Of a DNA stretch of 64,000 bases, positions 45,800 to 54,946 are shown piece after piece. The notes under the pieces are model-generated. The model had not been told where the DNA came from. It ran no database searches and saw only the letters and a list, made by a program, of their open reading frames with translations. The stretch covers positions 70,745 through 134,744 of the forward strand of contig JAQUUB010000004.1 of the NCBI GenBank assembly GCA_028694115.1, written 5' to 3'. How positions within the stretch are numbered: the stretch's first letter is position 1; each line of letters opens with the position of its first letter. This DNA comes from Lachnospiraceae bacterium. GTDB lineage: Bacteria > Bacillota_A > Clostridia > Lachnospirales > Lachnospiraceae. Position numbers and translations under genes: made by a program.

Positions 45800-47023
45800 A
45801 TGAAAAAACCGGAATTGTTGATTCCTGCGAGTAGTCTGGAAGTATTAAAAACAGCTGTAATATTTGGAGCAGATGCCGTTTACATTGGTGGAGAAGCGTT
45901 TGGGCTTCGAGCAAGAGCAAAGAATTTTAGCAAAGAAGATATGATTGCTGGAATTGCATTTGCACATCAACATGGGGTGAAGGTATATGTAACAGCCAAT
46001 ATTTTGGCTCATAATAATGACTTAGATGAAGCAGAGGAATATTTCAAAGAATTAGAAAAGATAAAGCCAGATGCACTTATTATTTCTGATCCGGGAATGT
46101 TTAGTATTGCAAAAGAAATATGTAAAGATATAGATATTCATATAAGTACACAAGCAAATAATACAAATTATCGAACGTATCAGTTTTGGCAAAATCAAGG
46201 CGCGACACGTGTTGTGACTGCCAGAGAACTTTCTCTAAAGGAAATAAAGGAAATCAGAGAGCATATCTCAGATGAGATGGAAATAGAGACTTTCGTGCAT
46301 GGCGCGATGTGTATTTCTTATTCGGGACGTTGTCTTTTGAGCAACTTTTTTACTGGAAGAGATGCAAATCAGGGAGCTTGTACGCATCCCTGCAGATGGA
46401 AATATTCAGTTGTAGAAGAAAAGAGACCAGGAGAATTCTTCCCCGTTTATGAAAATGAAAGAGGCACCTATATCTTTAATTCCAAGGATCTTTGTATGAT
46501 TGAATATATTCCCGAAATATTAGATGCAGGAATTGATAGCTTGAAAATTGAAGGACGCATGAAGACAGCGCTTTATGTAGCAACAGTTGCCAGAACGTAT
46601 CGCAAGGCAATTGATGATTGTCTAGAATCTAAGGACAAGTATCTAGAACACATGAAATGGTATAAAGAAGAAATATCAAAATGTACGTATCGTCAGTTTA
46701 CAACTGGTTTTTTCTTTGGAAAACCAACAGAGGAAACACAGATATATGATAGTAACACCTATGAGAAAGAATATACGTACTTGGGAATTGTTGAGGAAAT
46801 AGATAGTAATAACCGGTGCCTTATAGAACAGAAAAATAAATTTTCTGTGGGTGAAACCATAGAAATAATGAAACCAAGCGGTGAAAATATTTTTGTATCC
46901 GTGAATAAAATTGAAACAGTTGATGGAGTAGAGCAGGACAGTGCTCCGCATCCGCAGCAGATGTTATGGATAACATTAGATGAACTGCCAACTGTTTATG
47001 ATATACTAAGAAGAAAAGAGTAG
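45800..47023 (+). CDS. U32-family peptidase/tRNA hydroxylation protein (TrhP/YrrO-like)
   Basis: 407 residues. Signature region VHGAMCISYSGRCLLSNFFTGRDANQGACTHPCRW (given by position: about residues 165-200) contains the four conserved Cys. In Bacillus and E. coli, U32 proteins of this clade (YrrN/YrrO, TrhP) hydroxylate U34 of tRNA from prephenate-independent chemistry in partnership with TrmR. Here one gene replaces the yrrN-yrrO pair. Adjacent to the methyltransferase by 15 nt. Confidence 0.85.
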   Translation: MKKPELLIPASSLEVLKTAVIFGADAVYIGGEAFGLRARAKNFSKEDMIAGIAFAHQHGVKVYVTANILAHNNDLDEAEEYFKELEKIKPDALIISDPGMFSIAKEICKDIDIHISTQANNTNYRTYQFWQNQGATRVVTARELSLKEIKEIREHISDEMEIETFVHGAMCISYSGRCLLSNFFTGRDANQGACTHPCRWKYSVVEEKRPGEFFPVYENERGTYIFNSKDLCMIEYIPEILDAGIDSLKIEGRMKTALYVATVARTYRKAIDDCLESKDKYLEHMKWYKEEISKCTYRQFTTGFFFGKPTEETQIYDSNTYEKEYTYLGIVEEIDSNNRCLIEQKNKFSVGETIEIMKPSGENIFVSVNKIETVDGVEQDSAPHPQQMLWITLDELPTVYDILRRKE

Positions 47024-47054
47024 ATAAAAGTAAGTCTTAGGGATAGGAGATTCT

Positions 47055-47996
47055 ATGATACTATTAACAGCAATTGTACCTTGCTATAATGAAGAGCAAG
47101 CAATTCCTTTTTTTTATGAGGAAATGAAAATAACAATAGAAACTTTTCGAAAAAGATGGCCAGAAGTAGAGTTTGAATTGTTATTTGTGGATGATGGATC
47201 AAAAGATAAAACAATGACTGTTTTAAAAGATCTTCATAAAAGAGATGAACGAGTGAAGTATATTTCCTTTTCTAGAAATTTTGGAAAAGAAGCTGGAATA
47301 TTTGCTGGTTTAGAAAAAAGCAAAGGTGATTATGTAGTTATCATGGATGCAGATCTTCAAGATCCCCCAAGCTTATTACCAGAAATGTTTCAAGCAGTAT
47401 ATGAGGAAGGGTTCGATTCATCAGCTACAAGAAGGGTTTCAAGAAAAGGGGAACCGCCTATCCGATCATTCTTTGCCAGGTTATTTTATAAATTAATTAA
47501 TAGAATGTCAAAAACAGAAATTGTTGATGGAGCCAGAGACTATAGAATTATGAGTAGGCAAATGGTAAATGCAATTACGAGTATTAAAGAGTATAATCGA
47601 TTTACAAAAGGGATTTATGGATGGGTCGGATTTGAAACAAAGTGGCTGGAATACGAAAATATAGAAAGAGTTGCAGGGGAGACAAAATGGTCGTTTTGGA
47701 AACTTGTATTATATGCATTGGAAGGAATTATCGCTTATAGTACAACGCCTCTTTCACTCGCTACATTTGTAGGGTTATTGCTTTCTGTGTGCTCGGCATT
47801 CCTTATTATTTTTGTGATTATTCGAAAATTGGTATTTGGAGATCCGACAAATGGATGGTCATCAACCGTATGTATCATGTTATTTATTGGAGGGCTGCAA
47901 CTGTTTTGTACTGGAATCGTAGGTCAGTATCTAGCAAAAACTTATCTTGAAACAAAGAATCGACCAATTTATATAACGAAGGAAGAGACGGAGTAG
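47055..47996 (+). CDS. GT2 glycosyltransferase, DPM/GtrB-like with two C-terminal membrane helices
   Basis: 313 residues. GT-A fold: TAIVPCYNEEQAIPFF, VDDGSKDKT and DADLQDPP (DXD), then two hydrophobic helices (residues 233-262, 270-295), the plan of bactoprenol-glucosyl or dolichol-type phosphosugar synthases. Probably puts a sugar on undecaprenyl phosphate for outward transport. First gene of the surface glycan cluster. Confidence 0.85.
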   Translation: MILLTAIVPCYNEEQAIPFFYEEMKITIETFRKRWPEVEFELLFVDDGSKDKTMTVLKDLHKRDERVKYISFSRNFGKEAGIFAGLEKSKGDYVVIMDADLQDPPSLLPEMFQAVYEEGFDSSATRRVSRKGEPPIRSFFARLFYKLINRMSKTEIVDGARDYRIMSRQMVNAITSIKEYNRFTKGIYGWVGFETKWLEYENIERVAGETKWSFWKLVLYALEGIIAYSTTPLSLATFVGLLLSVCSAFLIIFVIIRKLVFGDPTNGWSSTVCIMLFIGGLQLFCTGIVGQYLAKTYLETKNRPIYITKEETE

Positions 47997-48012
47997 AAAG
48001 GAAATAATTAAA

Positions 48013-48981
48013 ATGAAACTTATTATTCAAATTCCATGTCTAAATGAGGCAGAAACTCTAGAAATTGCATTAAATGATCTGCCTAAAAAGATAGATGGGA
48101 TTGATGAAATTGAATATTTGATTATTAATGATGGAAGTCAGGATAATACGGTCGAGGTTGCTAAAAACTGGGGTGTACATTATGTAGTAAATTTTCCACA
48201 GAATAAAGGGCTTGCCAAGGGCTTTATGGCTGGACTTGATGCATGCTTACGTAATGGTGCTGACATTATTGTGAATACGGATGCAGATAATCAATATTGT
48301 GGAGAAGATATCGTAAAGTTAGTGGAGCCAATCCTTCAGGGAAAAGCGGAAGTTGTTATAGGAGAAAGACCGATTGATAATACAGAGCATTTTTCTCCTT
48401 TAAAGAAAAAATTGCAGCATTTAGGCAGCTATGTAGTAAGAAAAGCTTCTAAAACGGAAATTCCGGATGCTCCAAGTGGATTTCGAGCATATAGTCGGGA
48501 AGCTGCTCTTCATATTAATGTTATTAATAATTACACCTACACATTAGAAACAATCGTACAGGCTGGAAGAAATCGGATGGCTATTACATCCGTTCCTATT
48601 CGTACGAATGGAGAACTTAGAAAATCAAGACTTTTTCACAGTATGTTTGGATATGTAAAAAAGTCAATGCTTACAATTATGAGAGCATACATGATGTATC
48701 GCCCATTGGTATTTTTCTGTATTCTTGGTGCTATTCCGTTTTTTTGCGGGTTAGGATTAGGAATTCGATTTTTAGCTTATTTTTACAAAGGCTTAGGAAA
48801 TGGTCATATTCAGTCATTGATTTTTGCTAGTACTTTAATGCTCTTGGGATTTACGACATTCATAATGGGACTTCAAGCAGATATTATAGCTGCAAACCGT
48901 AAACTTCTTGAGGATATTCAATATAGAATTAGAAGAATGGAAGTGAATGAGGGAATTCATGGAAATGAAGAACAAGAATAA
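48013..48981 (+). CDS. GT2 glycosyltransferase with C-terminal membrane helices
   Basis: 322 residues. IIQIPCLNEAETLE, INDGSQDNT and NTDADNQY (DXD) mark GT2; two C-terminal hydrophobic segments near residues 235-295. May be a second polyprenyl-phosphate glycosyltransferase. Its end overlaps the next gene by 23 nt. Confidence 0.84.
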   Translation: MKLIIQIPCLNEAETLEIALNDLPKKIDGIDEIEYLIINDGSQDNTVEVAKNWGVHYVVNFPQNKGLAKGFMAGLDACLRNGADIIVNTDADNQYCGEDIVKLVEPILQGKAEVVIGERPIDNTEHFSPLKKKLQHLGSYVVRKASKTEIPDAPSGFRAYSREAALHINVINNYTYTLETIVQAGRNRMAITSVPIRTNGELRKSRLFHSMFGYVKKSMLTIMRAYMMYRPLVFFCILGAIPFFCGLGLGIRFLAYFYKGLGNGHIQSLIFASTLMLLGFTTFIMGLQADIIAANRKLLEDIQYRIRRMEVNEGIHGNEEQE

Positions 48982-50095
48982 AAAGAAAATTGTTTTGGTT
49001 GGACCTGTGTATCCTTTTAAAGGAGGAATTTCTCATTACACAGGTCTATTATATAGGGCATTAAATGAAAAATATGATGTAAAGATGTTATCCTATCGGA
49101 TGCAGTATCCAAAAGTTCTTTTTCGAAAAGAACAAAGAGATTACACAAATGATAGTTTTAAGGTTGAGTCTACCGAGTATGGGATTCATACGGCGAATCC
49201 CTTTAATATTATCTCAACTGCTGGTAGAATTAATAAGTATGCGCCTGATTTAATTATTATTCAGTGGTGGCATCCTTATTTTTCACCATGTTATTATCTT
49301 TTGTCTAAATGTACCAAAGCAAAAATCCTTTTTACTTGTCATAATGTTTTCCCTCATGAAAGATTTCCTTTTGATCGATTCCTGACAAAATTAGCTCTTA
49401 AGCAAGGGGATTTTTATATACTTCATTCTAAAACGGAAGCAAAAGAATTATTAAGTATCGATTCAAAGGCAAGGTATAAAATCAATGTACACCCAACATA
49501 TAACGCATTTAAATTCCATGATATAACAAAGACAGACGCTAAAAAGAAACTTGAAATAAGTGAAGATGACAAAGTTTTATTGTTTTTTGGATTTGTAAGA
49601 CCTTATAAAGGACTTGCCTATTTATTACAGGCATTAGAAAAATTAAAGAAGAACAAGTACAAGGTGAAACTACTAATTGTTGGCGATTTTGGCAACAAAA
49701 AAGAGGAATATATGCAAATGATTCGTGAATATCAAATTGAAGATTACATTGAAATTCATGATGGCTATTTGCCGGATAAGGAAGTAGAAAAATATTTTCA
49801 GGCCTCTGATCTTGTAGTACTTCCATATGAATCAGCTACCCAAAGTGGGATTGTTCAAATTGCATATGGTTTTGACAGACCTGTAATTGTAACAAATGTA
49901 GGAGGCTTGCCAGAAGTTGTAGAGGATGGGAAAACAGGATATATTGTAGAACCTAAAAATCCAGATGCACTTGCAGAGGCCATTCAAAAGTTTTATATTG
50001 AAAACAGAGATTTTACAAAAGAAATTAGGGATGCGCAGTATAAGTTCTCGTGGGAGAGAATGGTAGAGACAATAGAAGAATTGCAGGGATGGTAA
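48959..50095 (+). CDS. GT4 glycosyltransferase
   Basis: 378 residues, GT-B fold. N-terminal VGPVYPFKGGISHYTGLLYR (by position 10-29), C-terminal LFFGFVRPYKGLAYLLQALEK and YESATQSGIVQIAYGF with the donor-binding E(x7)E-like segment. Retaining enzyme, acceptor unknown. GAGGGA precedes ATG 48959; the frame opens at 48947. Confidence 0.83.
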   Translation: MEMKNKNKKKIVLVGPVYPFKGGISHYTGLLYRALNEKYDVKMLSYRMQYPKVLFRKEQRDYTNDSFKVESTEYGIHTANPFNIISTAGRINKYAPDLIIIQWWHPYFSPCYYLLSKCTKAKILFTCHNVFPHERFPFDRFLTKLALKQGDFYILHSKTEAKELLSIDSKARYKINVHPTYNAFKFHDITKTDAKKKLEISEDDKVLLFFGFVRPYKGLAYLLQALEKLKKNKYKVKLLIVGDFGNKKEEYMQMIREYQIEDYIEIHDGYLPDKEVEKYFQASDLVVLPYESATQSGIVQIAYGFDRPVIVTNVGGLPEVVEDGKTGYIVEPKNPDALAEAIQKFYIENRDFTKEIRDAQYKFSWERMVETIEELQGW

Positions 50096-50100
50096 AAAAT

Positions 50101-50131
50101 AAAGGGATTTCTAATGAAAGAAAATCCCTTT
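50101..50131. terminator. Bidirectional terminator between convergent glycosyltransferase genes
   Basis: AAAGGGATTT (50101-50110) and AAATCCCTTT (50122-50131) form a stem that ends both the plus-strand GT4 and the minus-strand GT2 gene; the 3' arm lies within the latter's last codons. Confidence 0.7.
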
Positions 50132-50980
50132 CAGATTATTTATAAGATCATATAGTTTGCGCTCTAAATATGCAAAAAAATAGGCAATTCGGAATACAAT
50201 ATTTTGGAAAGAAGAAGTGTGTAGATATTCTTTATTATATAGTTCGAAACTGTGTTTAAAGTGATGGAATGCTTTTGCTTTTGAAGATTTATATTCTTTT
50301 TTTATACTGACTGAATGAAAATGATCGTAGGTTTCATGAGGTAAAACACCTACTTTTAATCCTACTTTATTTAGACGATAAGAAAGCATAATTTCTTCGC
50401 CATATAAAAAGGTACGTTCATCTAGTCCACCAATTTGCCGGTAGGCGAATTGGGTGATACAGAAAAGAGACCCCTCTACAACGCCCACTTGTTCATATTT
50501 ATTTTTTGAAAGAAGAAGCTTCTTTTTTATCCGCTTTTTATCAAGCGTGAACCAGATTAAAAAAAGGCTTTCTATAACACCTAAAAAATCAGGAAGGTTC
50601 CAAATATTATAGCCCTGATTTACCATTGCCGTCATAACGCCTAGGCTGGAATCGGAAGCTAAAACATTCATTATACTGAAACAAGTTGATTCTTTAATGA
50701 AGATATCAGGGTTTGCAACAAAAATATAATCAGGATTAAATATTTTAATTGCATGCTGAATTCCAAAATTATTGCCCTTTGCGTAACCACCATTCTGATT
50801 GGTTTTTATAACTTCGATTTTATCACTGCTCATCTTTTGCAATTCCTGAAAAGAATGATCGGTTGAGCAATTATCTACCAGAATTATTTTTTGAAAGCAA
50901 GAGTAAGAACGGATTTGTTCTGCTAATTTTATTGTATGCAGACTATCGTTATAGTTTAAAATAACAATGACGGATGTCAT
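50111..50980 (-). CDS. GT2 glycosyltransferase (WbbL/rhamnosyltransferase-like)
   Basis: 290 residues. SVIVILNYND, VDNCSTDHSF and VANPDIFI (DXD-like) are GT2; EGSLFCITQFAYRQIGGLDERTFLYGEEIML is the typical rhamnosyltransferase-type acceptor region. The frame opens at 51025, but the ATG at 50980 has AAGGAG about 7 nt upstream. It is the only minus-strand gene of the cluster. Confidence 0.82.
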   Translation of the reverse strand: MTSVIVILNYNDSLHTIKLAEQIRSYSCFQKIILVDNCSTDHSFQELQKMSSDKIEVIKTNQNGGYAKGNNFGIQHAIKIFNPDYIFVANPDIFIKESTCFSIMNVLASDSSLGVMTAMVNQGYNIWNLPDFLGVIESLFLIWFTLDKKRIKKKLLLSKNKYEQVGVVEGSLFCITQFAYRQIGGLDERTFLYGEEIMLSYRLNKVGLKVGVLPHETYDHFHSVSIKKEYKSSKAKAFHHFKHSFELYNKEYLHTSSFQNIVFRIAYFFAYLERKLYDLINNLKGIFFH

Positions 50981-51053
50981 AGGATATCTCCTTTTCTCAA
51001 ATTCTTGTTTATTATACCTTATCATCCTTTGATTGTATAGGGGGAGGAAATTA

Positions 51054-52154
51054 ATGAAATTTGTAACTCTTTTTTTAAAAACTCAAAATGTTCATTTATT
51101 AAAGGATGTTGGAATGGTTCCTTATCTGCTCTACAAACAGTATGGGTATGATTCTGAAATTGTAACCTATAAAAATGAGAAGAATTATTCTTACTTAAAT
51201 AATGAAGTAAAAGGATTAAAACTTCATTTTGTAAAAAAAGTCTTTCCAGGTAAAATAATGAATGGGATTTTATACTTAATTGGACATGCAAAGTCGATTG
51301 GTGTTTTAAATCTGTATCATCTGAATTTGTCATCTTTTATCTGGTTGATTTTCTTTCGAATTTTAAAAGACAAACAGGCAATTACCTATCTTAAATTAGA
51401 TATGGATCAAAGAGGTTACCATGATGCTCTACGTAAGAATCTAATAGGATTTATTAAAAGATTTACAATTAGGATGGCGGATGTCGTTTCAGTAGAAACT
51501 AAAACCTTACAAAAAGGGCTTAGTGAACAATTTGGAGATAAAATAATTTATATTCCCAATGGTTATTTCTTACCAGAGGAAAAGGAACCATTACAGAAAA
51601 AAAACATATTATTGACTGTCGGCAATTTAGGAACAAGAGCAAAAGCCACAGATACGTTATTGGAATCGTTTGCAAAAACAATAGAACAGCACGCATATGA
51701 ATTACGCCTTATAGGACCAATAGAACCACAATTTACGACCTACATTGAAGATTATTTTAAACGTCATCCTAAATGTAAGGAAAGAGTAATCTTCACTGGT
51801 CCTATCAGAGAAAAGGAATTATTATCAAAAGAGTATGAACAAGCAAAAATTTTTGTATTTCCATCTAGAAGTGAAAGCTTTGGTATCGTATTAGTAGAAG
51901 CTATTAGCAAGGGATGCTATGTCATTACTACAGATGGTGTATTAGCAGGTCTTGATGTATATGGGGATGGTAACTATGGTAGGATAGTAAAGGTAGATGA
52001 TGAAGCTGGGTTAAGCAGAGAAATCGTAAATTCTTGTAATGAGGAGATTGATTGGGAGAGTCGTGCAAAAGAAATCAGAGAATATGCAAGAAATCATTTT
52101 TTGTGGGAACCTATTATTGAAAGACTGCACGATGCCCTTAATGCTGACAGATGA
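51054..52154 (+). CDS. GT4 glycosyltransferase
   Basis: 366 residues, GT-B fold. NLGTRAKATDTLLESF, IFVFPSRSESFGIVLVEAIS and YVITTDGVLAG mark the C-terminal donor domain with the conserved E(x7)E spacing. ATG 51054 has GGGGGAGG 6 nt upstream (an in-frame TTG at 51033 is unlikely). Retaining, substrate unknown. Confidence 0.82.
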   Translation: MKFVTLFLKTQNVHLLKDVGMVPYLLYKQYGYDSEIVTYKNEKNYSYLNNEVKGLKLHFVKKVFPGKIMNGILYLIGHAKSIGVLNLYHLNLSSFIWLIFFRILKDKQAITYLKLDMDQRGYHDALRKNLIGFIKRFTIRMADVVSVETKTLQKGLSEQFGDKIIYIPNGYFLPEEKEPLQKKNILLTVGNLGTRAKATDTLLESFAKTIEQHAYELRLIGPIEPQFTTYIEDYFKRHPKCKERVIFTGPIREKELLSKEYEQAKIFVFPSRSESFGIVLVEAISKGCYVITTDGVLAGLDVYGDGNYGRIVKVDDEAGLSREIVNSCNEEIDWESRAKEIREYARNHFLWEPIIERLHDALNADR

Positions 52155-52204
52155 CGTGTGAATTAGACAATTGGATATATATGTGTTATTATCAGAAAAA
52201 AGTT

Positions 52205-52240
52205 TGCTATAATTCTCTAATGAAAATACGAATTTCGTAT
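52205..52240 (+). promoter_or_regulatory. Extended -10 promoter and palindrome
   Basis: TGCTATAAT at 52205-52213 is an extended -10. ATACGAA-T-TTCGTAT (52226-52240) is a perfect palindrome in the leader just before the ribosome binding site, a possible operator. Confidence 0.5.
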
Positions 52241-52256
52241 ACAAAACGGAGGGGAA

Positions 52257-53093
52257 ATGAGCGTAAAACCTATAGTTACAGTTGTAACAGTATGCTATAA
52301 TGCAGAAAAATTAATAGAGAATGTAATCAAATCTGTTTTAAGTCAGACTTTTACTGATTTTGAATATATTATAAAAGATGGTGGATCAACAGATCAAACG
52401 AATGACATTATACGTTCTTATCAAGAAACATTTGAAAATAAAGGAATTAAACTTACCCATATTTCGCAAAGAGATAGGGGTCTTTATGATGCAATGAATA
52501 TTGCAGTTCAAAACAGTTGTGGTGAATGGATTAATTTCATGAATGCAGATGATTGCTTTTATGATAAAGATGTATTGAAAAATATTTTTGGAAAACAAAG
52601 ATTCGAGTCTTCCGATTTGCTTTATGGAGATGCCTTAGAATGTGAATTTGGAGATTATTATTATTATAAAAAATGTCCAGAATTGATCGAGAGAAGGATG
52701 CCATTTAATCATCAAACAGTGTTTGCAAGACGAAGGGTATTACTAAAATATCCTTTTGAGTTAAAATACAAAATTGGTGCTGACTATAATTTTTTATTAA
52801 CTGCCTACAAAGAAGGGCTTGTTTTTACTGATGTTAATCAAATTGTGAGTGTAATAGCCAAGGAGGGCGTCTCGACAATCCGATTAAAGGATACTTTTTT
52901 AGAGAGTATAGAAATCAGAAGAAGTCATGGGATTAAGCAGATGTCAGATGAGGAATTAAAAAAAGCTCTTCGATTTGTGAAATTAAAACAATTTGGTATG
53001 GACTATTTTCCGAAGTGGCTGAAATATTTGATTAGAAAGTTACAAAGAATTTTACGAAAACAAAATCAAAAAGTGGAAAGGCATGGCTATTAA
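52257..53093 (+). CDS. GT2 glycosyltransferase (colanic/teichuronic type)
   Basis: 278 residues. [37 protein letters not shown] and [13 protein letters not shown] fit the WcaA-like GT2 group. GGAGGGGAA precedes the ATG. Overlaps the following gene by 11 nt, so translationally coupled. Confidence 0.84.
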   Translation: MSVKPIVTVVTVCYNAEKLIENVIKSVLSQTFTDFEYIIKDGGSTDQTNDIIRSYQETFENKGIKLTHISQRDRGLYDAMNIAVQNSCGEWINFMNADDCFYDKDVLKNIFGKQRFESSDLLYGDALECEFGDYYYYKKCPELIERRMPFNHQTVFARRRVLLKYPFELKYKIGADYNFLLTAYKEGLVFTDVNQIVSVIAKEGVSTIRLKDTFLESIEIRRSHGIKQMSDEELKKALRFVKLKQFGMDYFPKWLKYLIRKLQRILRKQNQKVERHGY

Positions 53094-53787
53094 TATGTTT
53101 TTAAGAAAAATAGATGAAATAGGGTCTTTTCTATATCGTACATTTCTATTTCCATTTGTACGAATCAAAATGGAAATAATAACAAAAAGCATTATGAAAC
53201 AAAAATCCTATATAAAAAACTCGAGGCTATGTGGTAGAAATTATATTGGTAAAAAAGTTTATCTTAATAATACGGAGGTTGGATATGGTTCCTATATCAA
53301 TGATAATGGTAACTTTACCAATACTCAAATAGGGAAATATACTTCGATTGGTACAGGCTGCTGTAGTGTAATAGGAAGGCATCCAATCGAAAAACAAGTT
53401 GCGATGCACCCAGCATTTTATTCGAAAGATGCATCTATGGGATTTTCTTATACAAAAACAACAACATTTGAGGAGTTTCAATTTCTTTCATCAAAAGATC
53501 GTATTCAGATCGTAATAGGAAATGATGTATGGATAGGAAATGATGTTAGGATTCTAGAAGGGGTTACCATCGGAGATGGAGCAGTTGTAGGGACTGGAGC
53601 AGTTGTAACAAAGAATTTAGAGCCTTACAGTATTAATGTTGGAATTCCAGCAAAACCAATTAAGTATCGATTTTCAAAAGATAAAATAGAAAAACTTTTG
53701 GCAAATCCATGGTGGGAGAAGAGCGAAGAGTTTATGAAAGAGCATATACAGGAATTTAGTGATATTGATCATTTAACATTTATTTAA
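53083..53787 (+). CDS. CatB-related O-acetyltransferase (left-handed beta helix)
   Basis: 234 residues of hexapeptide repeats: [55 protein letters not shown], then a loop after PAKPIKYRF. Trimeric acetyl-CoA-dependent enzyme, probably O-acetylating a glycan hydroxyl. Start either 53083 or the ATG at 53095. Acceptor sugar unknown. Confidence 0.84.
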   Translation: MAINMFLRKIDEIGSFLYRTFLFPFVRIKMEIITKSIMKQKSYIKNSRLCGRNYIGKKVYLNNTEVGYGSYINDNGNFTNTQIGKYTSIGTGCCSVIGRHPIEKQVAMHPAFYSKDASMGFSYTKTTTFEEFQFLSSKDRIQIVIGNDVWIGNDVRILEGVTIGDGAVVGTGAVVTKNLEPYSINVGIPAKPIKYRFSKDKIEKLLANPWWEKSEEFMKEHIQEFSDIDHLTFI

Positions 53788-53800
53788 ATCTTTTTAAACA

Positions 53801-54946
53801 ATGGATAAGGACGGTAACAGCATCATGAAGCCAGCTATTGTAGTAATTGCCTATAATAGGCCACGATCGTTAAACAGAATATTGAATTCTTTGGCTGATG
53901 CAGAATATACAGATGTGGATATTCCTCTTTTAATCAGCATTGATAAGAGTGATAATGTGGAAGTAGCGAAAATTGCAGAAGCATTTTGCTGGAAATTTGG
54001 AAAGAAGGAAGTCCGCTATTTTGATGAAAATCAAGGTTTAAAAAAACATGTTCTATCTTGCGGCGATTTGACAGAGAAGTATGGAAGTTTGATTATGCTT
54101 GAAGATGATTTGTTTGTATCATCACAATTCTACCAATTTGCCAAGGCATCATTGGATTTTACTGACTTAAAGGATGAGATTGGCGGTGTTTCACTCTATA
54201 ATCATCTTTTTAATGTTCATAAAAGGGAACCTTTTGAGGCAGTTAATGATGGATATGATAATTGGTATTTTCAGTTTGCTTCCTCTTGGGGACAGGCATT
54301 TACCAAGAATCAATGGAAGGGATTTCGTAGCTGGCTAAAAGAAAATGATAATAAGGACTTATCTGATATTACCGTTCCTTGTAACGTAAGCCAGTGGTCA
54401 GATAAATCATGGTTAAAATATTATATTAAGTATTTAATAGAGGAAAATAAATATTTTTTATATCCAAGAATTTCCTACACTACTAATTTTTTTGATGTAG
54501 GTACACATAGTGAAAAGGCACAAACGGATTTTCAGGTTCCCTTATGCTTTGGGATGCAAAGAGCATTCGTATTTTCTAATATTTGTGAATCACAGTCAGT
54601 CTATGATTCTTTTTTTGAGAATCGTAATTTGGCTCCTTATTTACCAGTAGAAGGAAAAGTGGAAATTGATTTATATGGACTGAAAAGATACAACACGAAA
54701 TACTGCCTGACATCAAAACGCATTCCTTTTCATGTAATAAAGAGTTTCGGAATGAAATTACGTCCATTAGATGCAAATATTATAAAACAAATACCCGGAA
54801 ATGAAATATTTCTCTATGATCTAGAAAAAAAGGAACAAAAACCTCAGGGAAAAGATTCGGGAAGAATTTTATATCATTTTAGAGGTTTTAAGATTTCGTA
54901 TATACTGAAAATTATAGAAATTCGATGGAAGGAAAGAAAATTATAA
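53801..54946 (+). CDS. Glycosyltransferase, GT2-like, divergent
   Basis: 381 residues. PAIVVIAYNRPRSLNRIL, DENQGLKKHV and LIMLEDDLFVSSQF (DDL as DXD) mark a GT-A nucleotide-sugar transferase distantly related to GNT-I-type enzymes. Specificity unknown. The next gene starts in the base after its stop. No clear Shine-Dalgarno for 53801; ATG at 53825 is an alternative start. Confidence 0.75.
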   Translation: MDKDGNSIMKPAIVVIAYNRPRSLNRILNSLADAEYTDVDIPLLISIDKSDNVEVAKIAEAFCWKFGKKEVRYFDENQGLKKHVLSCGDLTEKYGSLIMLEDDLFVSSQFYQFAKASLDFTDLKDEIGGVSLYNHLFNVHKREPFEAVNDGYDNWYFQFASSWGQAFTKNQWKGFRSWLKENDNKDLSDITVPCNVSQWSDKSWLKYYIKYLIEENKYFLYPRISYTTNFFDVGTHSEKAQTDFQVPLCFGMQRAFVFSNICESQSVYDSFFENRNLAPYLPVEGKVEIDLYGLKRYNTKYCLTSKRIPFHVIKSFGMKLRPLDANIIKQIPGNEIFLYDLEKKEQKPQGKDSGRILYHFRGFKISYILKIIEIRWKERKL

